Origin: Halobacteriales archaeon QS_9_70_65
GTDB taxonomy: Archaea; Halobacteriota; Halobacteria; Halobacteriales; Haloarculaceae
NCBI GenBank assembly: GCA_003023535.1
Contig: PXSC01000039.1
Coordinates: 1-10,116 of the forward strand
Direction of reading: 5' to 3'
DNA: 10,116 nucleotides
Shown: positions 1 through 6,799 of the stretch, in pieces
How positions within the stretch are numbered: position 1 is the first letter of the stretch
How the letters are laid out: each line of letters starts with the position of its first letter
Made by a program: the position numbers and the translations under genes
The notes under the pieces: generated by a model
The model's database searches: none
The model's input: the letters and a program-made list of their open reading frames with translations, nothing else
What the model was told of the DNA's origin: nothing

Positions 1-59
1 CGGCCGCGGCCCGGCGGGCAACCGACACCGACAAGCCCGCGGCCGTCCGACGCGACTCC

Positions 60-1016
60 ATGGACCCGCTCGCGAGGTACGACCCGATCGTGGCCGATCC
101 CGAGGCGTTCCGGGCGGCCTGCGAGCGCCCGCTGCCGTCGGTCGTCCGGGTCAACGAGATCAAGGCGACGCCGGACCGGGTCGCCCGGGCCTTCGAGGCG
201 GCCGGCGTCGGCTTCGAGCCGGTCGGGTGGCACGACGGCCTGTTCCGGCTCGCCGACGACGTCTCGCCCGGTAACACGTGGCCGTTCGTCCACGGCTGGG
301 TGTACGGCCAGGAGGAGGTGTCGGCGCTCCCGGCCCGCGTGCTCGACCCCCAGCCTGGCGAGCGGGTGCTCGACCCCTGTGCCGCGCCGGGCAGCAAGAC
401 AACTCAGCTGGCGGCGCTGATGGACGACGAGGGGCTGTTGGTCGCCAACGACAGCGACCTCGGGCGGCTGTCGGCGCTGCGGGCCAACGCCGAGCGCTGC
501 GGCGTCACCAGCGTCGCCGTCACCCACGCCGACGCCCGCCACCTCTCGTTGAAGCCGTTCGGCGTCTCCGAGCGGCGCTCGGAGGCTCGTCGGACCACGT
601 CCGACGGCGGCGAGCCGTTCGACCGCGCGCTCGTCGACGTCCCCTGCTCCTGCGAGGGCACCGTCCGGAAGAACCCCGACGTTCTCAAGGAGTGGTCGCC
701 GAGCCACGTCGAGGGGATCGCCGGCGTCCAACGCGACGTTCTCGGCCGGACCGTCGAGGTGACCCGCCCCGGCGGGACCGTTGTCTACTCGACTTGCACG
801 TTCGCCCCCGAGGAGAACGAGGCCGTCCTCGACGACGTGATCGCCGACCACGACTGCCGGCTCGTCGAGTTCGACCTCGAACTGGAGCACGTCGCCGGCG
901 TGGCCGAGTGGGACGGCGACCGCTACGACCCGTCCGTCCGGCGGGCCAAGCGCGTCTACCCCCACCACAATGACACCGGCGGCTTCTTCTGTGCGAAGCT
1001 GGAGGTGGCGGCGTGA
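60..1016 (+). CDS. NOL1/NOP2/Sun (RsmB-type) tRNA/rRNA cytosine-C5 methyltransferase
   Basis: This protein transfers a methyl group from S-adenosylmethionine to C5 of cytosine in rRNA or tRNA, in the cytoplasm. Seen in the 318 residues: an N-terminal region ending near residue 90, the SAM-binding motif DPCAAPGSKT at 105-114, an acidic D131 and D158 in the cofactor pocket, motif IV DVPCSCEGT at 193-201 (C196 is the cysteine that releases product) and motif VI STCTF at 244-248 (C246 is the attacking cysteine). Both catalytic cysteines are present, so it should be active. Residues about 169-186 are an acidic/basic insertion before motif IV. The ATG at 60 fits the family N-terminus (LARY then VVRVNEIKA), though the frame stays open upstream to the window edge. 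The family lacks its usual C-terminal RNA-binding domain here, and the next gene appears to supply it. The exact RNA target cannot be told. Confidence 0.93.
   Translation: MDPLARYDPIVADPEAFRAACERPLPSVVRVNEIKATPDRVARAFEAAGVGFEPVGWHDGLFRLADDVSPGNTWPFVHGWVYGQEEVSALPARVLDPQPGERVLDPCAAPGSKTTQLAALMDDEGLLVANDSDLGRLSALRANAERCGVTSVAVTHADARHLSLKPFGVSERRSEARRTTSDGGEPFDRALVDVPCSCEGTVRKNPDVLKEWSPSHVEGIAGVQRDVLGRTVEVTRPGGTVVYSTCTFAPEENEAVLDDVIADHDCRLVEFDLELEHVAGVAEWDGDRYDPSVRRAKRVYPHHNDTGGFFCAKLEVAA
1001..1008 (+). promoter_or_regulatory. Shine-Dalgarno site for the DUF7122-like gene
   Basis: GGAGGTGG lies inside the last codons of the methyltransferase, a few bases before the GTG at 1013. It matches the anti-Shine-Dalgarno end of archaeal 16S rRNA and supports internal re-initiation at that GTG in the polycistronic message. 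Confidence 0.6.
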
Positions 1017-1534
1017 GCCGCGAGAACGGGAGTTCTCGGAACGACGGCGGGCGGTTCGACCGGCTGCCGGCGACGGCCGACGAGCGGGTCGTCGAGGGCC
1101 GGGCCACCCGTCGCGAGGTGGTGGCGTGGTGGGTCGAGCGGTTCGGCCTCGAGCCGGCGGCCTTCGACGGCCACACCTTCTGGGAGAAGGGCGCCGGCAA
1201 GGTGTGGGCGTTCGCGGCCGACGTCGGCTCGCCGGCCGAAATCGAGGCGCTGGGGATGACGTTCCTCCGGACCCGACAGGAACACTGGAAGCCGACGACG
1301 GACGCCGTCCAGCGGTTCGGCCGCGCGGCGACGCGGAACGTCGTCGTCCTCGACGACGCCGACGCGCGGACCTTCCTCCGCGGGGAGACGACCGACCCCG
1401 ACTGGGACGGCGACTGGGGCTACCTCGTCGCCGCCCACGAGATCGCCGACGACGTCGAGCCGATCGGGGTCGGGCTCTACCTCCACGGCGAACTGCGCTC
1501 GCAGGTGCCGAAGGGCCGGCGCCGACAGCTGTGA
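1013..1534 (+). CDS. DUF7122-like protein; stand-alone RsmF-type C-terminal RNA-binding domain
   Basis: A 173-residue acidic protein starting at GTG 1013, whose start overlaps the methyltransferase stop by 4 bp (GTGA). Seen: a disordered N-terminus (1-20), then WWVERFGLEPAAF at 39-51, FWEKGAGKVWAF at 56-67, FLRTRQEHWKPT at 84-95 and a C-terminal PIGVGLYLHGELRSQVPKG at 150-168. The last block resembles the ending of bacterial RsmF-like methyltransferases, in which a PIGxGK...LKNxxPKGxR-type segment belongs to the PUA-like RNA-binding domain fused to the enzyme. I infer that this is the detached RNA-binding partner of the methyltransferase just upstream, made from the same message. It has no catalytic motif of its own. 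The DUF7122 family name is given from memory and was not searched. Confidence 0.75.
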   Translation: MSRENGSSRNDGGRFDRLPATADERVVEGRATRREVVAWWVERFGLEPAAFDGHTFWEKGAGKVWAFAADVGSPAEIEALGMTFLRTRQEHWKPTTDAVQRFGRAATRNVVVLDDADARTFLRGETTDPDWDGDWGYLVAAHEIADDVEPIGVGLYLHGELRSQVPKGRRRQL

Positions 1535-2064
1535 CCCGGTATCTCGTCGCCGACACGCACTTCGGCGACCCCGACGTGCTCGACTACACCGGCCGGTCGT
1601 TCGGCTCCGTCGGCGCGATGAACGACGCGCTGCTCGCCGGCTGGAACCGCGTCGTCGGCGCGGGCGACGAGGTACTCTTCGTCGGCGACCTCGCCGTTCC
1701 GTCGGAGCCGACCACGGTCCGGCGGTGGCTGAGCCGGCTGCGCGGCGACGTGACGTTCGTCGCCGGCAACCACGACGACGGCGCCCGCCGGAGCCACGCC
1801 GTCGATGCCCGCGAATCGTACCGCTTCGAGGCGAGCGGCCGCCGCTTCCGCTACGTCCACCGCCCCGACGACGTCCCGCCGGACCGCGACGGCTGGCTCG
1901 TCCACGGCCGCCACCACGACACCCGCCCCGAGAAATACCCGTTCCTCGACCCCGACGCCCGGCGGGTGAACGTCGGCGTCGAGTTCCTGGGGTACGAGCC
2001 GCTGTCCGTCGGGGAGCTCCTCGATTACGTCGCGGCCGGCCGCAGGCTCCGCCGGCGGCCGTGA
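1531..2064 (+). CDS. Calcineurin-like metallophosphoesterase (COG4186-like)
   Basis: A 177-residue single-domain phosphoesterase. The start is the GTG at 1531, overlapping the previous stop by 4 bp (GTGA), which places it third in the operon; the open frame extends further upstream but only as a shadow. Motifs seen: DTH at 8-10 (motif I), VGDL at 51-54 (II), GNHD at 79-82 (III), H110, and HGRHH at 125-129 where the family normally has HGHxH. The usual first histidine of GHxH is thus R127, a likely lost metal ligand, while H129 remains. The rest (NVGVEFLGYEPLSVGELL at 147-164) follows the small phage/archaeal phosphoesterase pattern. The substrate is unknown. Its place in the operon suggests an RNA or nucleotide phosphoester, but that is inference. 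Confidence 0.85.
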   Translation: MTRYLVADTHFGDPDVLDYTGRSFGSVGAMNDALLAGWNRVVGAGDEVLFVGDLAVPSEPTTVRRWLSRLRGDVTFVAGNHDDGARRSHAVDARESYRFEASGRRFRYVHRPDDVPPDRDGWLVHGRHHDTRPEKYPFLDPDARRVNVGVEFLGYEPLSVGELLDYVAAGRRLRRRP

Positions 2065-2093
2065 CCCGGGCGAGCGCCAAAACGAAACCCGTC

Positions 2094-2110
2094 CGTCGCC
2101 ACCGGCGACG
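2094..2110 (-). terminator. Hairpin in the convergent gap, candidate terminator for the nuclease gene
   Basis: A perfect 7-bp stem CGTCGCC/GGCGACG with a 3-nt loop lies between two convergent genes. Read on the minus strand it is followed by a T-rich stretch (GGGTTTCGTTTTGG), so it best fits termination of the gene ending at 2175. The rest of the 110-bp gap shows nothing else. Confidence 0.4.
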
Positions 2111-2174
2111 AATGCCGGCCCACCGGTCCGCGACCGGCCCCGGCCGCGCCCCGAACCGACCGGCGCCGCGGCGG

Positions 2175-3674
2175 TCACTTCTCCCGGACGGTCCCGCCGC
2201 CGAGGCCCTCCCACTCGACGCGGTAGCCGAGCGCCGACAGCACCGCGCCCGCGTCGTCGAGGCCGTGCTCGTCCAGCAGCGCCTCGGCGGCCGACAGCGA
2301 CAGCCCGGCCTCGAGGTCGTCGGCCAGCGACTCAAGCACCGACGGCCGGACGAGCGTCCGGCCGACGCGGTCGTGATCGGGGAACGTCGCCGTCTCGAGG
2401 GCCGACTCGGGGACGCCGTACTCCTCGGCCAGCGCCGCGAGCGTGACGACGTCGGCGTCGGGGGTCGGCCGGTCCGGTACCGCCGCGGCTCGCTCCTCGC
2501 GGAGCCGCTTCTCGTACGGCCGGAGGGCGTCCCGGACGTTCTTCAGCCGGACCGTCCCCGAGTAGGCGACCGCGCGGTGGCCCTCCCGCTCGATGGCCTC
2601 GCCGACGCCCAGCGACTCGTCGTAGGCGACGATGAGGGCGACGTCCTCGAGGTCGGCGAACCGCGAGAGCTTCTTCTCGACGTACTCCGGCGTCCAGAAG
2701 CCCATCACCTCGAAGAATACCCGGAAGTCGGCGAAGGCGTAGTCGAAGGCGAAGTCCGGGATGACGACGTGCTCGCCGGCCGCCAGCGGTTCCGGCTCCC
2801 GTTCCAGCTCCCAGTTGAGGTCCAGCGACGCGAAGCGGGCGTAAAAGTCCGCCTCGACGCCGCTGTCGAAGGTGACTTCGGCGACGGGGTCGACGCCCGG
2901 CACGGTGACGTCGCCCGTCTCCAGCCGGAGGGTGCGCTCGGTGCCGCGGTCGTCGATCGTCGCCTCGAGGCGCCACTCGTCGGCCGCCGCGACGGTCCGC
3001 AGCAGCCGCGCGAAGCGGGTCCCGTAGCGCCGCGACCGCCGGAACAGCGCGTCCGGGCCGGTGACGACCACCTCCCGGCCCGCGTCCGTCCGGCGGATCT
3101 CGTACATCAGCCGGAGCCGCTTGATCGCCGACACCAGCGCCTTCGGATCCGACGACCGGACCCGCACCTCGACGGCGTCGAACAGCGCCGTCTGCGCCAG
3201 CGAGAGGTCGTACTGCTCGCGGAGGTTCGCGGGATCGTAGCCGGCCTCGACGGCCACCAGCACCTGCTCGTCGTCGCGGTCGGCGAACAGCGAGGCCTCG
3301 ACGTCGTCGGGGTCGGCGCCGACGCGGTCGGCCGCAGCGGAAAGCGCCGCCTCCCGCTCGGCGTCGGTGACGGTGCCGCGCTCCTCGGCGGCCTCGAAGG
3401 CGGCCGTCCGGGCCCGCCCCGGCTCCACGGGCGCCCGCGTCTCGAAGGTCGCCTCCCGTTCCAGCAGCTTCGCGAAGCCGCGGACGAGCTTGAAGTCGCC
3501 GGCCTCCCGCTCGAGGTCGGTCAGCGCGGCCTCGAGCGTCGCCCGTGTCTCGCCGACGTGGCCCTGGTAGACGCCGAGAACGCGGCCGGCCAGCGTCTCG
3601 TCGCCGGGGTCGGTGAACTGCGGGTGGTAGCCGCCGCCGGCCCGCGAGACGCGCAGGAGGTCCTTCGTCAGCAC
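2175..3674 (-). CDS. bax1: Bax1-type nuclease (DUF790 family), XPB-associated endonuclease
   Basis: A 499-residue protein of the DUF790 family, known in other archaea as Bax1, a structure-specific nuclease that partners the XPB helicase in nucleotide-excision-type repair. Seen: the N-terminal MLTKDLLRVSRAGGGYHPQF, the DFKLVRGFAKLLEREATFE block at 60-78, the AQTALFDAVEVRV block at 160-172, and the nuclease core with PDFAFDY at 306-312, FFEVMGFWTPEYVEKK at 320-335 and LIVAYDESL at 347-355. A helical, acidic C-terminal tail follows from about 400. The length is normal. The start is GTG 3674, because a CTTTTGTC box sits about 27 bp upstream, as expected for a leaderless message. In many archaea an XPB gene lies next door. 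None is present here: the upstream neighbour is a small acidic protein, then nth. Confidence 0.9.
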   Translation of the reverse strand: MLTKDLLRVSRAGGGYHPQFTDPGDETLAGRVLGVYQGHVGETRATLEAALTDLEREAGDFKLVRGFAKLLEREATFETRAPVEPGRARTAAFEAAEERGTVTDAEREAALSAAADRVGADPDDVEASLFADRDDEQVLVAVEAGYDPANLREQYDLSLAQTALFDAVEVRVRSSDPKALVSAIKRLRLMYEIRRTDAGREVVVTGPDALFRRSRRYGTRFARLLRTVAAADEWRLEATIDDRGTERTLRLETGDVTVPGVDPVAEVTFDSGVEADFYARFASLDLNWELEREPEPLAAGEHVVIPDFAFDYAFADFRVFFEVMGFWTPEYVEKKLSRFADLEDVALIVAYDESLGVGEAIEREGHRAVAYSGTVRLKNVRDALRPYEKRLREERAAAVPDRPTPDADVVTLAALAEEYGVPESALETATFPDHDRVGRTLVRPSVLESLADDLEAGLSLSAAEALLDEHGLDDAGAVLSALGYRVEWEGLGGGTVREK

Positions 3675-3697
3675 CGTCCGGCCGTCGGGTGCGGCGG

Positions 3698-3706
3698 GAC
3701 AAAAGC
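3698..3706 (-). promoter_or_regulatory. TATA-like box of the Bax1-type nuclease gene
   Basis: On the minus strand GCTTTTGTC is centred about 27-28 bp upstream of the GTG at 3674. The spacing matches a leaderless haloarchaeal promoter and decides the start. Confidence 0.5.
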
Positions 3707-3738
3707 GCCGCGGCCCGCGCCGACGAGGGGCGGGGGGG

Positions 3739-3960
3739 TCAGGCGTCCCGGCGCTCGGCCTCGAGGTCGCGGGCCTCCGCCTCGAGGTCGCTCGTCTCCT
3801 CGTCGAGACCGCCGACCTGTCCGCCGTGGCCGGCGATCACCGAGGCGTCCAGTCGCGAGGGCCTGTGGCCGCCCTCGTCGGCGTCGGACTCGTCGCCGGA
3901 GCCGTCGGATCCTCCGCCCCGCAGCCGGTCGAGGAGTCGCCCTAGAAGTGTTCCGATCAT
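3739..3960 (-). CDS. Small acidic hypothetical protein
   Basis: I do not recognise this 73-residue protein. It begins with MIGTLLGRLLDRLRGG, a short amphipathic/basic helix, followed by a Gly/Ser/Asp linker (about 18-32) and a C-terminal half ending in a short heptad-like, charge-rich segment (DLEAEARDLEAERRDA). No catalytic motif or cysteine is present. The frame extends upstream to a TTG at 3987, but the ATG at 3960 is preferred because a CTTTTGA box lies 27 bp before it and would itself overlap the longer start. It has its own promoter but reads toward the Bax1-type nuclease 64 bp downstream, so some co-transcription is possible. The N-terminal helix could be a membrane- or partner-binding handle. 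Confidence 0.65.
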   Translation of the reverse strand: MIGTLLGRLLDRLRGGGSDGSGDESDADEGGHRPSRLDASVIAGHGGQVGGLDEETSDLEAEARDLEAERRDA

Positions 3961-3983
3961 CGTCTGCTTTACGACGTACCGCG

Positions 3984-3992
3984 TCAAAAGCC
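3984..3992 (-). promoter_or_regulatory. TATA-like box of the small acidic protein gene
   Basis: GGCTTTTGA on the minus strand is centred at 3987, 27 bp upstream of the ATG at 3960. It resembles the boxes before the neighbouring nuclease and the rhomboid-like gene, and supports a leaderless message. Confidence 0.5.
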
Positions 3993-4009
3993 CTCGCCGG
4001 CGTCGAGGC

Positions 4010-4867
4010 TCAGTCGTCGCCCGTAGGCGCCTCCGCGGGGTCGACGACCGCGCCGGTCTCGGGGGAGACGCCGACCTTGTCGCACAGGTCCGCCATCGGA
4101 CACGCCTCGGGGTCCTCCAGGCAGGCGGGGTCGCGGGCAGTGCAGTACTCCCGGCCGAACTGAATCGTCGCGGTATGGCCGAAGCCGCAGTTCTCGTCGC
4201 GGACGGCCGCCTCGAGGTGCTCCCGAACCGTCTCGTGGTCGGCGTCGGCCGGCGCCAGCCCGATCCGCCGGGCGATGCAGTGGACGTGGGTGTCGACGGG
4301 GAAGACGCCCGCCTGCCCGCCGGCGAACAACAGCACGCAGTCGGCGGTCTTCGGGCCGACGCCCGTCATCTCAAGCAGGGCCTCCCGGACCGCCCCGGGG
4401 TCGCCTCCCGCGACGAACTCGTCGAACGCCTCGGCGTCGCCGTACTCCTCGCGAACCCGGCCGGCCAGCCGGACCAGCGTCTCGGCCTTCTGGTTCTGGA
4501 GGCCCGCCGGGGAGATGGTCTCGGCGAGGTCATCCCGGCGGGCGTCGGCCAGCGCCGCCGCGAGGTCGCCCTCATCGCCTCGCGGGTCACCGTGCTCTTC
4601 GTCCCGTCCCGAGGCGCGCGATGTCCCGCCACCGTACCGGCCCATCAGGGCATCGTGGGCCCGCTGGCTGGCCGTGTCGGCGGTGTTCTGGCTGAGCACC
4701 GTCCGGACGAGACATTCGAAGGCGTCGCGGCCGCCGTAGTGCTTCCGCCAGTACAGTTCGCCGAGGCGGTCGACGACCCGCCCGGCACGGGTGTCGGCGG
4801 TCGCGGGCTCGAAGCCCATCTCGGTGCCGCTGTCACTACCGATGTTCTCCGTCGGTTCCTCGTCCAT
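4010..4867 (-). CDS. nth: Endonuclease III (HhH-GPD DNA glycosylase / AP lyase)
   Basis: This enzyme removes oxidised pyrimidines and cleaves the abasic site in base excision repair. Seen, numbered from the ATG at 4867 (285 aa): LSQNTAD near 58-64, the helix-hairpin-helix LLEMTGVGPKTADCVLLFAG at 164-183 with catalytic lysine K173, FPVDTHVHCIARRIGL with catalytic aspartate D192, and four C-terminal cysteines C242, C249, C256 and C262 for a [4Fe-4S] cluster. The cysteine spacing is CX6CX6CX5C rather than the textbook CX6CX2CX5C. An acidic low-complexity insertion (about 79-101) lies before the glycosylase core continues, and the N-terminus is disordered and acidic. The frame extends to a TTG at 4894, but ATG 4867 is the likelier start; the ATG of MGFEPATADTRAG is another option. 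It lies 62 bp after the DUF371 gene on the same strand, probably in one transcript. Confidence 0.93.
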   Translation of the reverse strand: MDEEPTENIGSDSGTEMGFEPATADTRAGRVVDRLGELYWRKHYGGRDAFECLVRTVLSQNTADTASQRAHDALMGRYGGGTSRASGRDEEHGDPRGDEGDLAAALADARRDDLAETISPAGLQNQKAETLVRLAGRVREEYGDAEAFDEFVAGGDPGAVREALLEMTGVGPKTADCVLLFAGGQAGVFPVDTHVHCIARRIGLAPADADHETVREHLEAAVRDENCGFGHTATIQFGREYCTARDPACLEDPEACPMADLCDKVGVSPETGAVVDPAEAPTGDD

Positions 4868-4929
4868 GTCCGCCACCGGGGCCCGGTCCGCCAAGAGGTT
4901 GTTCGAGGCGGCGACCCGGCCGGCCCGTC

Positions 4930-5343
4930 TCAGTTCACCCGGAAAACGACCTCGAGGTCGGCGCCGTCGGCCAGCGCCGCGACGAGGTCGCGGTCGACGT
5001 CGGCCGCGGCGGTGTCGGCCTCGATCATCACGGTCCGGTCGTCGACGTAGGTGCTCGTGCGGGCGACCAGGCTCCGGTCGCCGTCGAAGGTGAGGTCGGG
5101 GTGGCCGCGACCCTCGACGACCTGCTCGCGGCCGCCGGCCCGCAGCGTCGCGGTGATCGTCGCCTCCGGGGAGCGACAGGCCGCGACGAAGCCGTCGCCG
5201 AAGTCGGCCGGCGTCGTGTCGGCCTCGACGGCGAGAATGCAGTCGCCGGCCGGCGTCAACCAGTCGTCGCTCGTCACCTCGAGCGTGCTCCCGTGGGTCG
5301 CGGCCACGTTCTCGTGACCGCGTGCGCGTACGTTCTCATCCAT
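4930..5343 (-). CDS. DUF371 family protein
   Basis: A 137-residue member of DUF371, an archaeal family of unknown function. The match covers the whole chain: ARGHENVAATHGSTLEVT at 7-24, DDWLTPAGDCILAVEAD at 26-42, and STYVDDRTVMIEADTAAAD at 97-115, the places where the family keeps its Gly-His, Thr-His, LTxxGDCI and RT residues. The conserved His, Asp and Cys suggest a binding pocket, but no activity is known. The ATG at 5343 begins right before the conserved core. An in-frame ATG at 5400 would add 19 Arg-rich residues and overlaps a 22-codon leader ORF by ATGA. The gene leads into nth 62 bp downstream and probably uses the divergent promoter at 5484-5493. Confidence 0.85.
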   Translation of the reverse strand: MDENVRARGHENVAATHGSTLEVTSDDWLTPAGDCILAVEADTTPADFGDGFVAACRSPEATITATLRAGGREQVVEGRGHPDLTFDGDRSLVARTSTYVDDRTVMIEADTAAADVDRDLVAALADGADLEVVFRVN

Positions 5344-5396
5344 GGTTCGGGTCGGCCCGCGGGGGACCACACGTCGCCCGACTCGGGCGGCGCCGT

Positions 5397-5465
5397 TCAT
5401 ATACCCGTCGGGCGAACGCCGCCGGCCTCGTCCGGCGTCTCAAGGCGCTTGATAACTGTTTTCAT
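5397..5465 (-). other. Candidate 22-codon leader ORF before the DUF371 gene
   Basis: The minus strand reads MKTVIKRLETPDEAGGVRPT and two more residues, then TGA. Its ATG at 5465 lies about 25 bp downstream of the AT-rich box at 5484-5493, where a leaderless message would begin, and its stop overlaps the upstream DUF371 ATG at 5400 as ATGA. It could be a leader peptide coupled to DUF371 translation, or chance. No homology is recognised. Confidence 0.3.
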
Positions 5466-5483
5466 GGGTACCGGCCTCCACAA

Positions 5484-5493
5484 TTTTTATATG
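5484..5493. promoter_or_regulatory. Shared TATA-like box between divergent DUF371 and coiled-coil genes
   Basis: TTTTTATATG reads as CATATAAAAA on the other strand, so it can serve either direction. To the left it sits about 25 bp before the ATG at 5465. To the right it would start a message near 5512 with a leader of roughly 135 nt before the coiled-coil ATG at 5648. A second weaker minus-strand AT patch (GTTATCA) lies at about 5448-5456. Confidence 0.5.
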
Positions 5494-5505
5494 CGACAAC
5501 ACGGT

Positions 5506-5637
5506 ATGTCCTCGTACCAGAACGCGTCCGGCGTTCGACAGCACCGTCAGCAGACCGAAATGACAGGGAACCTTCCTCAGACGACGACGGCTCCTTCGGA
5601 AGCCGCCGCTGTCCGCGCCCGGAGCGTAATGGCGTAG
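5506..5637 (+). other. Candidate small ORF or 5' leader upstream of the coiled-coil gene
   Basis: An open frame starts MSSYQNASGVRQHRQQTEM and ends at TAG 5637, 10 bases before the ATG of the next gene: 43 residues rich in Gln, Thr and Ala with no recognised domain. The TATA-like box at 5484-5493 predicts transcription starting a few bases after this ATG, so it may be untranslated leader instead; an internal ATG at 5560 remains possible. An imperfect hairpin (CGGCTCC, loop TTC, GG-A-AGCCG) at 5588-5605 lies about 40 nt before the next start. Confidence 0.25.
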
Positions 5638-5647
5638 AACGACAACC

Positions 5648-6529
5648 ATGCCCGAATCAATTGACGGATCCAAGAACGTAGAACTGACGGACGACGACCT
5701 CGAAAACGAGTCCAAGGGCCAGCTGATCAAGCTCGCCGGCCAGCTCCGCGACCGGCGCAACGAGCTGAACCAGATGGCCTCCGAGCGAGCCTCGGAACGG
5801 GACGAGCTCAACGCCAAAACGCGGGAGAAGGTCGACGAGGCCCAGGAGCACCGCGAGAAGCGCGACGAGCTCAACGAGCAGGTCCAAGAGCACAAAGAAC
5901 AGCGCAACGACCTCAACGCCGAGGCCAACGAGCTGTTCGACAGGGTCGACGGCATGAAGGAGGACCTCGAGCTCGACGAGGGCAAAAGCGTCGACCAGCT
6001 CGAGGACGAAATCGAGGACCTGGAGTTCAAACAACAGACCGAGGTCCTATCGGCCGACGACGAGCGGGAGCTCATCGAGAAGATCGAGGACAAACGCGAG
6101 AAGCTCGCCGACCGCAAGGAGAAGCTCGACCAGACCGGCGACCTCGAGGAGCTGAAGGAGGAAGCCCAGGAGGTCCGTGCGGAGGCCTCCAAGCACCACC
6201 AGAAGGTCACCGAGCTCGCCGACAAGGCCCAGGAGCACCACAACCAGATGATCGAGGCCTACCGCGAGGCCGACGACATCCGCGACGAGGCCGACGAGTG
6301 GCACGACAAGTTCGTCGACGCCCAGGAGGCCGCCGACCGCCACCACGACGACTTCGTCCGCGTCCAGAAGCGCCTCCGCGAACTCGACAAGGAGGAAGAA
6401 GAAGAGCGCAAGGACGAGCGCGCCGAGGAGCGCGAGGCCGCAAAGGAAGAAGCCGAGGAGATCTACCAGAAGTTCAAGGAAGGCGAGACCCTCGACACCG
6501 AGGACCTGATGAAGCTGCAGAAGGCCGGC
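5648..6529 (+). CDS. Acidic coiled-coil protein (COG1340/DUF7121-like) with lost stop codon
   Basis: Residues 1-294 form a highly charged, almost entirely helical protein: a short head (SKNVELTDDDLENESKGQL at 8-26), then long heptad-rich coiled coil from about 27 to 280 with repeated RDELN/EKRDELNEQ segments, His-rich KHHQKV and HHNQM stretches near 182-201, and a conserved-looking tail GETLDTEDLMKLQKAG at 279-294. Haloarchaeal relatives as I recall them end within a few residues of that point (LQKxGLL). Here no stop follows: the same frame stays open to TGA 7142-7144, adding 204 Arg/Pro/Cys-rich residues that are mostly antisense to the next gene and look non-biological. I therefore end the real coding part at 6529. 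The ATG at 5648 starts the conserved N-terminus. The role is unknown; a cytoplasmic structural or nucleic-acid-associated function is a guess. Confidence 0.8.
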
Positions 6530-6776
6530 GGGCGCCTGCGGCGCCCTCGTCCGGGGAACCGCCTCGGGGGCGTTCTTCGAACGCCCCCTCGGCGGATGCT
6601 TGCGAGATCGTTCGTTGTTGGTCCCCTGATTTGTGGGGTAGAGGCTGCGCAGCGGTGTATACTGTCTCTGTCCGCGGCGAGAGGTCGCCGCGTGCTCTCT
6701 CGTCTCGCGGTGTTACTTCGGCACAGACTTGATAGACAGGTCTGCCGACGACGCCCTTATAAAACGGAGCCCTCCG
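6530..6776 (+). other. Hairpin-rich noncoding stretch after the coiled-coil gene
   Basis: No gene is supported here. It holds several perfect inverted repeats: GGGCGCC-TGC-GGCGCCC (6530-6546), GGGGGCGTTC-TTC-GAACGCCCCC (6566-6588), CGCGGCGA-GAGG-TCGCCGCG (6673-6692) and CAGAC/GTCTG (6724-6744), plus the palindrome GCTGCGCAGC. The base composition is more AT-rich from about 6600. It may be a structured 3' UTR or terminator region, a small RNA, or a rearrangement scar. It does not match RNase P RNA, SRP RNA or a tRNA as far as I can see. Confidence 0.4.
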
Positions 6777-6799
6777 CCGTCGAGTACCCTACTCGACGG
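6777..6799 (-). terminator. Terminator-like hairpin of the Tat-exported protein gene
   Basis: A perfect 10-bp inverted repeat, CCGTCGAGTA and TACTCGACGG around a 3-nt loop, includes the TAG stop codon of the minus-strand gene. On the minus strand it is followed within about 10 bases by CGTTTTATAAG, a T-rich tract. Seen from the plus strand the same tract reads CTTATAAAA and could act as a TATA box, but nothing downstream needs it. Confidence 0.55.

Noticed and set aside
1725..4163. Very long plus-strand open frame (812 codons) opposite the Bax1-type nuclease
   Set aside because: A GC-rich shadow frame; the minus strand carries recognisable DUF790 and nth motifs.
6600..6776. tRNA, RNase P RNA or SRP RNA in the hairpin-rich gap
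   Set aside because: No cloverleaf, T-loop, or recognisable conserved core of these RNAs was found.
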